Assembly: GCA_002966495.1 (NCBI GenBank)
Contig: CP016490.1
Span: forward strand, 1,240,001 to 1,304,000
Direction of reading: 5' to 3'
Origin: Halomonas sp. GFAJ-1
Lineage (GTDB): Bacteria > Pseudomonadota > Gammaproteobacteria > Pseudomonadales > Halomonadaceae
DNA: 64,000 bases
This document shows, piece after piece, positions 1-7,458 of this stretch. Position 1 is the first letter of the stretch. Each line of letters begins with the position of its first letter. A model generated the notes under the pieces. The model did not search any database, had not been told where the DNA came from, and worked only from the letters and a program-made list of their open reading frames with translations. The position numbers and the translations under genes are program-made.

Positions 1-1028
1 ACGAGTTTGCCTTACTGCTACCGCTGGCCGATGAGGCGCGGGTATTGGAAACCGTCAAGGAGTTAGGCGTTGTCATTAAGCAGCCTATTCAGCTAGATCA
101 TCGCGTGTTTAATCTCGATGTGAGTATCGGGTTTGCCCGCTACCCGAATAATGTGCCGGACGTGGGAGAATTGTTTAACGCCGCCAGCATCGCCCTGCAT
201 CATGCCAAAAGGGGCGAATCCACTCACTGCCCCTATACCCACGCCATGCGCCATGCCTTAGAACGCCGGCAATGGATGACTGAGCGGCTCCATCTCGCCA
301 TCCTAGAGGGGCGGTTAGAACTCTATTTTCAGCCTCAGGTTGACCTCGCCAGCCACACGTTAACAGGTGCCGAGGCACTCTGCCGTTGGCACGATGCTGA
401 GTGGGGGTGGGTAAGCCCAGGAGAGTTTATTCCGTTGGCAGAAGAGCGAGGGTTAATTTGCATGCTGGGCGACTGGGTGCTGGAAGAGGCCGCCCGCCAG
501 CTCTCTCATTGGCAAGCTTGCGATACGCCACTACCGGGCAGGTTGTCGATCAATATGTCGGCTCAGCAGTTTGCTGACCCCCAATTGACGACGCATGTGG
601 GCGAGCTAACCGCCAGCGTAGCGCCAAGTGCCATTGCTCTCGAACTCACTGAAAGCGATTTTATGCGTGACCCCGATCAAGCGGTCATCATTACCCAAGC
701 CATGCGTCAGGCGGGCTACGCGCTGTTTATTGATGATTTTGGCACCGGCTACTCATCGCTTGCCTATTTACGCCGGTTTGCCGCTGATGCGCTAAAAATC
801 GACATCTCCTTCGTTCGTGACATGCTTGATAACCATCACGACCGAGCCATCGTACAAACCATCATTGCTATGGCCGATAACCTGGAAATGAAAACCTTGG
901 CCGAAGGAGTAGAAAGCGCCGCCCAAGCCGAGCTGTTAGCGAAGATGGGCTGCAACCAAGCCCAGGGTTACTGGTTTGGCCACCCGCTTTCTGCCGATGA
1001 GTTTGCCGCGAAGTGGTTAGCTTCTTAA
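1..1028 (+). CDS. GGDEF-EAL c-di-GMP protein, 5' end outside window
   Basis: The reading frame is open from the left edge; the first complete codons read E-F-A-L-L-L, so the window opens inside a GGDEF motif and the N-terminal part is missing. The rest is a full EAL phosphodiesterase domain of about 250 residues: QPQVDL, the EALCRW signature, DDFGTGYSSLAYL, KIDISFV and AEGVES are all present, so c-di-GMP hydrolysis is plausible. Whether the GGDEF half is active cannot be judged from what is visible. A TTG at 45 is only an internal codon, not a believable start. No terminator is evident before the next gene. The family assignment is secure; the signal it senses is unknown. Confidence 0.92.
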   Translation, partial: EFALLLPLADEARVLETVKELGVVIKQPIQLDHRVFNLDVSIGFARYPNNVPDVGELFNAASIALHHAKRGESTHCPYTHAMRHALERRQWMTERLHLAILEGRLELYFQPQVDLASHTLTGAEALCRWHDAEWGWVSPGEFIPLAEERGLICMLGDWVLEEAARQLSHWQACDTPLPGRLSINMSAQQFADPQLTTHVGELTASVAPSAIALELTESDFMRDPDQAVIITQAMRQAGYALFIDDFGTGYSSLAYLRRFAADALKIDISFVRDMLDNHHDRAIVQTIIAMADNLEMKTLAEGVESAAQAELLAKMGCNQAQGYWFGHPLSADEFAAKWLAS

Positions 1029-1143
1029 GCCGTTTGAACAGCAACAAGGGCAGCAACACTCCTTTCCAGTACTGGCGTCATCGTCCTGTCATCATCCTTG
1101 GCATACCCTACGCGCCGCCGAACTCGCGAAAAAGGAGTGCCTT

Positions 1144-1299
1144 ATGCGCCTTGCTCTGTTTGATCTTGATGACACCCTCCTGGATGGAGACTGCAGCGAC
1201 CGCTGGAATTTATGGATGATAGAGCAAGGTTGGATTAGCGATGCAGAGACCTTTATGGCGGCGCTTAGACTGGCGAGCGGCCGAGTTCGCCTTGACTGA
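1144..1299 (+). pseudogene. N-terminal fragment of a HAD-family (SerB-like) phosphatase
   Basis: An AAAGGAG ribosome binding site precedes an ATG that opens MRLALFDLDDTLLDGD, the DxDxT-type motif I of HAD phosphatases of the HAD-IB kind. Similarity to the family seems to run to about residue 40, after which the frame ends in TGA at codon 52, whereas the family is about 200 residues. Motifs II and III are absent downstream. Just past the apparent break, another frame reads a short coding-like tail (DWRAAEFALTDGA then stop), so the gene may have been cut by a deletion that joined it to the 3' end of something else. Translation signals are intact, but the product cannot be an active phosphatase. 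Confidence 0.7.
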
Positions 1300-1381
1300 C
1301 GGCGCATGCTGAATGGCCTGCCAAATTAAGTTTTATGCCCACCAATATGGCGGCTCGGATACTAAGCGGTAAAGCAGCGCT

Positions 1382-1738
1382 TCAGTGCCGCGTCTCGAAC
1401 GCCACGCGAACGCCGTAAGCCATGCGTTGTTGAGCGGTAACGGGCGGGGTTTCGTTGCCAACCATCTCATCAGTGGCATCTGCCCAGGTGAGTACACCGT
1501 GGGTAAAGCCGAGCGGCGCCAGTGCGCGGCTGACCCATTGTGTGCCGCTAAAACGCTTGGTTTCACCCTGCGCATCGACCAGTAAACCAACCGAGTCACT
1601 GTAATGCAGCCGTACGATATACCAGCCCATATCAAGACCATGCAGCTCTACGTCGGGAAGCGGCGCAGAAGATTGTAGGCTTTTTGAAAGCTGAGAGAGT
1701 TCTTCAAGGGTCAGATGTGGGGGCAGCGTTGACGACAT
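1382..1738 (-). CDS. hypothetical protein, possibly DUF6482-like
   Basis: A small soluble protein of 118 residues. It begins with a leucine/serine-rich helix (LTLEELSQLSKSL), followed by a beta-rich part (ELHGLDMGWYIVRLHYSD, LLVDAQG, RFSGTQWV) that resembles the small DUF6482-type proteins of halomonads and pseudomonads. No catalytic motif is visible. It is transcribed away from the diguanylate cyclase at 2101 across a shared intergenic region, and no partner gene lies downstream. The family name is from memory and uncertain; the ORF itself looks real because its codon pattern matches its neighbours and the competing frames are shorter. Confidence 0.6.
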   Translation of the reverse strand: MSSTLPPHLTLEELSQLSKSLQSSAPLPDVELHGLDMGWYIVRLHYSDSVGLLVDAQGETKRFSGTQWVSRALAPLGFTHGVLTWADATDEMVGNETPPVTAQQRMAYGVRVAFETRH

Positions 1739-2100
1739 GACTTAGCCTCAATAACGGGAAGTATTGTACGTTTAAGTATAAGTTCTGGTTTGTTTTTGTA
1801 CAGCTATTTTTGGAACCTTTGACTCGTGCCTTTTCTTCGTTGGCATCAGTAATTCGGTGGATACGAGAGCCTCTCAAGTGCGATGCCGCCTTTGTGCTAA
1901 TCTTTGAAGAGCGAAACCAACTGTCTAATTAGCGACTGCGTAACGTGAGCTATTTGTAAGTAACGTAAAAGCGAGTACTTTTCGTAAGTGGTATAGCGTT
2001 GCAACGCTAAACGCTGTACTAGTCAGCCGGTAGGCAAAGGCGTGCCTCCGTTTATCCATTATTGTTGCGGAACAACGAAGCGCAGCATGAAGGTGATTCA
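1739..2100. other. divergent intergenic region, 5' of the diguanylate cyclase
   Basis: About 360 bases without a convincing gene. It must carry the promoters of the leftward 118-residue protein and of the rightward diguanylate cyclase. A perfect 14-base palindrome (AGCGTTGCAACGCT, 1995-2008) and a small AGGCA...TGCCT hairpin around 2031-2046 are the only structured elements I see. I could not fit a known riboswitch to it. Confidence 0.5.
1995..2008. promoter_or_regulatory. 14-base perfect palindrome, possible operator
   Basis: AGCGTTGCAACGCT is self-complementary over all 14 bases and is followed at once by a partial repeat (AAACGCT). It lies about 95 bases upstream of the likely start of the diguanylate cyclase at 2101, a reasonable place for a dimeric regulator to bind. 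No regulator can be named. Confidence 0.35.
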
Positions 2101-3018
2101 TTGGACGAAAACACTATGCTGAAACCATTACACCACTCAACCGCCTCAAATGAGTCAAGCAACCAAGCGATTGCTGTGTTGAGCGGTAAGCCCACTAAAC
2201 GCGGCATTCGTATATTGGATGTTAGCGCGGAGTACGCCCACTTCTGGGGCGGTGAACGCGACGAATGGCTTGGCGCGTTACCTAAAATTGTTCGCCGTGA
2301 AGTGAAGAATCAGCAGTTACTGGACCAGCTTGGCGGTGCCTTAATGAAAGGCGAGCTGCGTACGGGAGACTCTCTTTCAGGCGTCGATCAGAGTGAGGGT
2401 AATTTCTCTTCTGGTGTGGCGTCTGCTTTTATTGAATGGCGTATCACAGCGATGGAAATGCCCGGTTATGCTGAAAAAGTCTTGGTTTTGACACAGCGCG
2501 ATATCTCTAAGCGGGTTGAAAAAGAAGCCGAGCTAAAGCGTTTAGCGACCACGGATATGCTCACGGGGCTAATTAATCGAGCGCACTTTGATTATTTGAT
2601 GAAGCACGAAATTGGCCGCTTGAACCGCTATATACGTCCTTTTTCACTGATTATGTTGGATGTTGACTATTTTAAGTCGGTTAACGACAGCCTAGGACAC
2701 GATGTGGGTGACCAAGTGTTGGCAACGCTTTCCAAGCTGTTAGAAGAGAACCTACGTGAGTCGGACTACTGTGCCCGCTGGGGAGGCGAGGAGTTTATGA
2801 TTCTCGCCCCTGAAACTGCGCTAGCCCAGGCCGTAAAATTGGCCGATAAAGTTCGTCAGCGTATCCGTTGTAGCCATTTTCCTGGCGCTGGCAGTGTGAC
2901 GGTCAGTATGGGTGTTGTTGAAGTGACTCCCCATGAGACGCAACAAAGCGTGATGAAACGCGTTGATAACGCTCTGTATCGCGCCAAAGAGAAAGGGCGG
3001 GATCGTGTGGAGTTTTAA
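2101..3018 (+). CDS. diguanylate cyclase with N-terminal PAS-like region
   Basis: Makes c-di-GMP from two GTP. The C-terminal ~160 residues form a GGDEF domain: DMLTGLINRAHFD, DVDYFKSVND, and the active-site loop RWGGEEF. An RxxD inhibitory site (RESD) lies five residues before the loop, so product feedback is expected. The N-terminal ~140 residues look like a PAS-type fold ending in the usual linker (QRDISKRVEKEAELKRLATTD); no membrane segment is visible, so the enzyme should be cytosolic. I chose the TTG at 2101 because GAAGGTGA sits five bases upstream; the frame is open further to 2062, and an ATG at 2116 is an alternative. Confidence 0.88.
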   Translation: MDENTMLKPLHHSTASNESSNQAIAVLSGKPTKRGIRILDVSAEYAHFWGGERDEWLGALPKIVRREVKNQQLLDQLGGALMKGELRTGDSLSGVDQSEGNFSSGVASAFIEWRITAMEMPGYAEKVLVLTQRDISKRVEKEAELKRLATTDMLTGLINRAHFDYLMKHEIGRLNRYIRPFSLIMLDVDYFKSVNDSLGHDVGDQVLATLSKLLEENLRESDYCARWGGEEFMILAPETALAQAVKLADKVRQRIRCSHFPGAGSVTVSMGVVEVTPHETQQSVMKRVDNALYRAKEKGRDRVEF

Positions 3019-3042
3019 TCTTAGTACTCAGCCAGCAAAGAT

Positions 3043-3064
3043 AAAGGGGCCCGCAGGCCCCTTT
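3043..3064. terminator. hairpin between convergent genes
   Basis: A nine-base-pair stem AAAGGGGCC / GGCCCCTTT closes a CGCA loop between the stops of the diguanylate cyclase (+) and the DadA-type gene (-). T-rich flanks occur on both sides but are short, so it may serve both directions. Confidence 0.7.
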
Positions 3065-3073
3065 CTAAATCGC

Positions 3074-4312
3074 TTAGCGCAACGCGACGGACGCCGCCTG
3101 AGACGTATCCACCGCATCCGCTAGCATTTCGGCGGTGATGGCAGAAAGCGTCCAGCCTAGATGGCCGTGGCCGGTGTTGTAGAACACTGTAGGTAGTTTG
3201 CCGGGGCCAACTTTAGGCAGCATGTTGGGCATCATCGGGCGCAAGCCCGCCCAAGGTACTACCCGCTGGGTGCTCACACCCGGGAAGCACTCTTCTACCC
3301 AGCGAATGAGCGGCTGAATACGGTCGTTGCGAATGTCGCGGTTTGCGCCGTTAAATTCAGCGGTACCGGCGATGCGGAAGCGGTCGTCACCCAGGCGGCT
3401 GGTGACCAGTTTGGTTTCGTCATCCAGCAGGCTGACGGTGGGAGCGGCCTGTTGTGAGGCTTCATCATCCAGCTGTACGGTGATGGAGTAGCCTTTAACC
3501 GGGTAAATGTTCACTCGGTCGCCCAGCTTCGCGGCAATGGCGCGGCTGCCTACGCCGGCGCATACCACAACGCTGTCAAAGCTTTGGCGGATGGTTTCGT
3601 CATCCACAGCCGCCGTTACCCAGGCACCGTTTTCATCCGCGCCGATATCCGTGATCTGGTGGCCGTAATTAAGCGTTACGCCGCGCTTTGCCGCCGCTTG
3701 GGCGAGACCGTTGGTGTACTTGTGGATGTCGCCCGTGGCGTCGCTCTCAGTAAAAAAGCCGCCGTAGTAGCTGCCCGCAAGCGTAGGTTCAATGGCCCGC
3801 ATCTCATCGGGGGTGACTGCCCGGCGTTCTAGCCCGCCTTTGCTCAGCAGTTGCGATACCTTGGCGGCGTGGTCGTAGCCCGCTTTATCGCGGTAAATAT
3901 GCAGAATGCCTTTCTGCTTTACATCAAAGTCGATCTGCTCGTCTTTCGCCCACTGAAATAGGTGCTCTCGGGCAGCAATGGCTAACCGGGTGGTTTCCGT
4001 GGTGTTGTCGGCATAGCGGGGAATGGCGGCGATAAATTCTGCAAACCAGCTTAGTTTATGCCAGCTAGGGCGAGGGTTGACCAGCAGTGGCGCGTCGTTT
4101 TTCAACATCCAACGCATACCTTTAATCACTGTTGGCCAGTGGTTCCACACTTCCGCGTTCGAGGCCGATAGCTGCCCGCCGTTAGCAAAAGAGGTTTCCA
4201 TCGCCGCGTAGCGGTGTTTTTCAAAGACGGTGACATCAAAGCCACGTTTAGCGAGGGCATAGGCGCTGGTAATACCGGTAATGCCACCGCCGATAATTGC
4301 AATGCGTTGCAT
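3074..4312 (-). CDS. dadA: DadA-type FAD-dependent D-amino-acid dehydrogenase
   Basis: A 412-residue flavoprotein of the DAO/DadA family, which deaminates D-amino acids (or glycine-like substrates) oxidatively at the membrane. The N-terminus carries the dinucleotide fold (IAIIGGGITG, residues 4-13, with the acidic FEKH strand end near 30); ETSFANGGQLS is the typical DadA motif, and the C-terminus has GLRPMMPN and NTGHGHLGWT. ATG 4312 was chosen because TGGAG lies six bases before it; a GTG at 4324 is in frame. No racemase gene is next to it. It follows a tandem glycine riboswitch, so the physiological substrate may be glycine or a glycine-linked compound rather than D-alanine; that is inference. 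Confidence 0.88.
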   Translation of the reverse strand: MQRIAIIGGGITGITSAYALAKRGFDVTVFEKHRYAAMETSFANGGQLSASNAEVWNHWPTVIKGMRWMLKNDAPLLVNPRPSWHKLSWFAEFIAAIPRYADNTTETTRLAIAAREHLFQWAKDEQIDFDVKQKGILHIYRDKAGYDHAAKVSQLLSKGGLERRAVTPDEMRAIEPTLAGSYYGGFFTESDATGDIHKYTNGLAQAAAKRGVTLNYGHQITDIGADENGAWVTAAVDDETIRQSFDSVVVCAGVGSRAIAAKLGDRVNIYPVKGYSITVQLDDEASQQAAPTVSLLDDETKLVTSRLGDDRFRIAGTAEFNGANRDIRNDRIQPLIRWVEECFPGVSTQRVVPWAGLRPMMPNMLPKVGPGKLPTVFYNTGHGHLGWTLSAITAEMLADAVDTSQAASVALR

Positions 4313-4379
4313 GAAGTTCTCCACAGATTGTATGAGCGTCGGGCGATACCCCCAGCAGCGTGTTTGCTAGGCGTACCCC

Positions 4380-4572
4380 TTCCGTCATGGAACCTGAGAG
4401 ATTCACGCATCAAGTGAGGCGCTTGCTCCTTCGGTGGGCTGAGTGACGCAGTCATCAACCGCTCTTCGGAACGTACTGGTAATGATGTTTGCCGTCGCGG
4501 TCCGTTGGCCTGAGAGTTTCCGGGGTCGTTGCTCCTTCGGCGCTGGTGTCGGACACCAGTCTCTCCCGCGAT
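4380..4572 (-). promoter_or_regulatory. tandem glycine riboswitch
   Basis: Read on the minus strand there are two aptamers. Aptamer 1 (4572-4493) is closed by TCGCGG/CCGCGA and contains GGAGAGAC, GCCGAAGGAGCAA and AAACTCTCAGGCCAACGGAC. Aptamer 2 (4471-4380) is closed by TTCCG/CGGAA and contains ACCGAAGGAGCAAGCG and ATCTCTCAGGTTCCATGACGG. The linker is about 21 bases. These are the conserved cores of the glycine riboswitch. The expression platform occupies the ~70 bases between aptamer 2 and the ATG at 4312; I could not decide between transcriptional and translational control, though no strong terminator stands out. Confidence 0.93.
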
Positions 4573-4709
4573 AGCAGAGTAAGACGTTTTAACGCGTTAA
4601 AGGTTGCATGGGAATAAGGCTAACGTCGTAGAGGGCGGGCAGCATTGCTTTGCCAGGGGGGATATTTTGGTCGAAAATGCCCCACACCTTAGAGCAATGG
4701 ACGAGACGC

Positions 4710-5003
4710 ATGCAGGTAAACGGATTTTTTAGTGAAGCGGGACAAATCATTGGCGATATCATTCGCGCGGTCGTCGAGTTTTTACTGGCAATATTTACCA
4801 ATTTCTTCGGCGCGCTTGAAGACTTTGTCGATGGGCTGAGCCGATCACTGGGTATCAACGCCTCATTTTTCAGTCTTCTTGTGCTAGTGATCGGCCTTTG
4901 GCTGTTGTGGCGCGGGGTTCGTGCGCTGCTGCGAGGCGCCTTGCTAGGCGCCATTGTGTGTATTGTGCTGGGCTTGGTTATCCTGTCGTGGTTGATGGTG
5001 TAG
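4710..5003 (+). CDS. small membrane protein, unknown function
   Basis: About 97 residues. An amphipathic N-terminal half (GQIIGDIIRAVVEFLLAIFTN, residues about 9-29) is followed by two hydrophobic segments (FFSLLVLVIGLWLLW and LLGAIVCIVLGLVILSWLM), so an inner-membrane location is likely. The start is uncertain: ATG 4710 lacks a good ribosome binding site, and the frame is open back to 4650. Its 3' end overlaps the 3' end of the convergent DMT transporter gene by 26 bases. I do not recognise a family. Confidence 0.5.
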   Translation: MQVNGFFSEAGQIIGDIIRAVVEFLLAIFTNFFGALEDFVDGLSRSLGINASFFSLLVLVIGLWLLWRGVRALLRGALLGAIVCIVLGLVILSWLMV

Positions 5004-5901
5004 CTGCCCGACCGCCTAGCCATGCTTGGGCAATACCGCTGGCAAGCACCAGCGAGCACCCGGCCAATTGAAGCGGCGTGAGTGCTTCACCAAACAGGCT
5101 CCAGCCAAAGATCACCACGGCCACCGGCTCACAGTAGGCTAACGTACCGTAAAGGGCGGTAGGCAGCCGGTTAATGGCCATAACCGCGCACAACAGCGCT
5201 AAAAAGCCCGGTACGAAGCCCGCCGCCAATAGCCACGGCCACTGCCAGGTAGCGGCGGTTAGCCCGTCGGGCTGCCATAGGGCAAACGGAAGAATCGCCA
5301 GCGCTCCAACCAACAGTTGCCAAAAGGCGCAGGTGCGGTCATCTAAGTGACGGGGTAAACGGCGGTTGGTGAGGATAAAGCCGCTGTAGGCCAGCATAGC
5401 CGCAAGGCCAAACCCCATCCCAATCACGTCTTGGCGGTCTTCTAGGTTAAGGCGGAACTCCTGCATCATGGCAAACCCAAACAGTGCCAAACCGATGAAG
5501 CTCACCTGTTGAGGCGTCAGGCGTTCGGCAAACAGCGTATGCGCGACCACGGCGGCAAAAATCGGTGCGAGATACACCATCAAAATAGCGTTAGCCATTT
5601 GGGTGTAGTTCATGGCCTGCACGTAAAACAGAATAAATGCCGCTAAGAACAGCCCGCTAAGCACCACGTGACGCCCCGGCAGCGCTTTAAGCGATACGTG
5701 GCGCTTTGTCAGGACCAAGTAAATAAGTAAAAACGCAGCCCCTAGGCCCAGGCGATAAAAGGTAATGCTTTCGGCACTTAGTTCGGTAATACGTGAAATA
5801 ACGCCAATGGTCGCCATGCCCACGGCAGCGACGACGGCAAGCACTAAACTCGAAGGAGCGATGCTGGGTGTGCTAGGGGAGAGTACGGCATGACGGGTCA
5901 T
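4978..5901 (-). CDS. EamA/DMT-superfamily transporter
   Basis: A 307-residue protein with about ten hydrophobic segments in two EamA repeats (first repeat about residues 18-150, second about 160-295). Typical repeat motifs are present, such as ESITFYRLGLGAAFLLIYL and ALYGTLAYCEPVAVVIFGW. Members export amino acids or other metabolites; the substrate cannot be read from sequence. Its ATG overlaps the stop of the upstream chaC-like gene (ATGA), so the two are probably translated together. Coupling to a glutathione-degrading enzyme makes a dipeptide or amino-acid efflux role conceivable, but that is only inference. Confidence 0.85.
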   Translation of the reverse strand: MTRHAVLSPSTPSIAPSSLVLAVVAAVGMATIGVISRITELSAESITFYRLGLGAAFLLIYLVLTKRHVSLKALPGRHVVLSGLFLAAFILFYVQAMNYTQMANAILMVYLAPIFAAVVAHTLFAERLTPQQVSFIGLALFGFAMMQEFRLNLEDRQDVIGMGFGLAAMLAYSGFILTNRRLPRHLDDRTCAFWQLLVGALAILPFALWQPDGLTAATWQWPWLLAAGFVPGFLALLCAVMAINRLPTALYGTLAYCEPVAVVIFGWSLFGEALTPLQLAGCSLVLASGIAQAWLGGRAATPSTTTG

Positions 5902-6482
5902 CGCTTATGTATCCTGTCGGCAAGGCTAAAGACGTGCTCATCGTCGATGCACAAGTCGCGCAGCGCCTGCGCTAAGTTCAACAAGTAGGCTTTATTCGAG
6001 CCGCTCGGGCCGTGGGCGTGGGCAATTTGGTGGGCGATATCTTCCAGCGGCGCATCGCCTAAAAAAGCAGGGTTATCTTCAGTGGCTAAGTAAATTAACC
6101 CCTCGGTTTGCGTTTTACTCTTCTGCGCTTCTCCACGCTCCCCTAGAAACGTGAGCGGCACTTTTTCACGCAGGTAGCCGTTTTTCTCCCGCACATCCAG
6201 CGGTGCCAGTACGTCGGGGGTAATGCGGTATGCCATGCCATGACACAGGGCGCCTTGAGCGCGGATTAGCGTAGCAACCCGCCCTGGTGCTTCCGGCGTG
6301 CCACGGTGGTCGTGGGAGCCTTGCCAAAAGCGCCGCGCCCAGCCGGCGATATAGGCGGGTCTGCGCTCCAAGTACTCGAAATCAGCTTTCCAGATCAGCG
6401 AGCCGTAACCAAAAAGCCATATATCCTCATGGCCATCGAAGAAGTTTCTTTGCTGGTTTAAAACAGTGGTATCAAGCAACAT
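5898..6482 (-). CDS. chaC: ChaC-like glutathione-specific gamma-glutamylcyclotransferase
   Basis: ChaC enzymes cleave glutathione into 5-oxoproline and cysteinylglycine in the cytosol. The 194-residue length fits. The substrate-binding loop FGYGSLIWK (residues 24-32), the RRFWQGSHDHRGTPEAPGR motif and the putative catalytic glutamate in REKNGY (Glu99) are all visible. It starts a two-gene unit with the DMT transporter (4-base overlap) and is divergent from the deacetylase-like gene at 6521, with only 38 bases between the starts. Confidence 0.88.
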   Translation of the reverse strand: MLLDTTVLNQQRNFFDGHEDIWLFGYGSLIWKADFEYLERRPAYIAGWARRFWQGSHDHRGTPEAPGRVATLIRAQGALCHGMAYRITPDVLAPLDVREKNGYLREKVPLTFLGERGEAQKSKTQTEGLIYLATEDNPAFLGDAPLEDIAHQIAHAHGPSGSNKAYLLNLAQALRDLCIDDEHVFSLADRIHKR

Positions 6483-6520
6483 AAGCTATTTACATTTATG
6501 ACCAAAGTGGCTGCACGCGC

Positions 6521-7435
6521 ATGGCGTTAACGGTTGTTCATCATCCGGGTTATACGATTGATTTACCAGCCAACCATCCTTTCCCCATGGAGAAATTCAG
6601 GTTGCTGCGCCAGCTGCTGGGCGAACAGTCGCTGGCGTGCCCCATTGAGTGGCTAACACCTGAGCCTGCACCCATTAATACCCTTGCCCGGGTGCATACC
6701 CGTGACTATCTGAATGCTTTTTTACAGGGCCGTTTGGCGCGTGCTGCCGAGCGGCGCAGTGGGTTTGCATGGTCGGAGGCGCTAGTGGAGCGTGTGCGTC
6801 TAGAAACCGGCGGTACCCTGCTAACGTTAGAAGCGGCACTTACCTCCGGGCTCGCCTGTAATTCAGCAGGGGGAACGCATCACGCCCATGCCGATGCCGC
6901 CAGCGGTTATTGCCTGATTAATGACCTGGCTGTGGCCGCCGCTCATGCCTTGGCGCTAGGCTGGGTCGAGCGGGTGCTTATCGTTGACTGCGATGTTCAT
7001 CAAGGGGATGGCACCGCTCGGCTATTTGCTAATGTGCCCGGCGTGTTTACCTTTTCCATGCACGCCGCGCGTAATTTCCCAGCGCGCAAAGCCACCAGCG
7101 ATTTGGACGTTGCGCTGCCTACTGGAATGGGCGATGACGCCTACCTCGCCGAGCTTGCGTCATGGTTGCCGGGAATCCTGGCAGCTTATCAGCCTGATGC
7201 AGTGCTGTATGACGCGGGGGTTGATGTCCATCAAGATGATCGCCTGGGCTATCTAGCATTAAGCAACCAGGGGCTGTATGCCCGCGACCACTATGTGCTT
7301 AGCTGCTGCCATGACGCGGATATTCCCGTGGCGGCGGTGATCGGCGGCGGCTATGACCGGGATATTCTCGCGCTGGCAGGGCGCCACGCCCAGTTGCACC
7401 GTGCGGCAGCGGATGTGCTGACGTTTAACGCCTAA
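6521..7435 (+). CDS. histone-deacetylase-family hydrolase
   Basis: A 304-residue arginase/deacetylase-fold metalloenzyme. The active-site histidine pair is in GGTHHAHAD (His120-His121), the zinc ligands are Asp158 and His160 in DCDVHQGDGT and Asp245 in DAGVDVHQDD, and the C-terminal glycine loop is GGGYD. Bacterial members deacetylate acetyl-lysine, acetylpolyamines or small amides such as acetoin-related compounds; sequence alone does not choose. The ATG has no clear ribosome binding site. The CbiX-like gene follows after 23 bases and is probably co-transcribed. Confidence 0.85.
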   Translation: MALTVVHHPGYTIDLPANHPFPMEKFRLLRQLLGEQSLACPIEWLTPEPAPINTLARVHTRDYLNAFLQGRLARAAERRSGFAWSEALVERVRLETGGTLLTLEAALTSGLACNSAGGTHHAHADAASGYCLINDLAVAAAHALALGWVERVLIVDCDVHQGDGTARLFANVPGVFTFSMHAARNFPARKATSDLDVALPTGMGDDAYLAELASWLPGILAAYQPDAVLYDAGVDVHQDDRLGYLALSNQGLYARDHYVLSCCHDADIPVAAVIGGGYDRDILALAGRHAQLHRAAADVLTFNA

Positions 7436-7458
7436 ATTCAGAATTTATAGGAAACCTA

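Noticed and set aside
1333..1641. 102-codon minus-strand frame overlapping the 118-residue hypothetical gene
   Set aside because: The overlapping frame (1382-1738) has better composition, a proper start and a family-like pattern; both cannot be real with similar likelihood.
1975..2060. Possible c-di-GMP (GEMM) riboswitch ahead of the diguanylate cyclase
   Set aside because: GGCAAA and GCCTCCG pieces are present, but their order and spacing and the second conserved stem do not fit the GEMM core; only a simple hairpin can be drawn.
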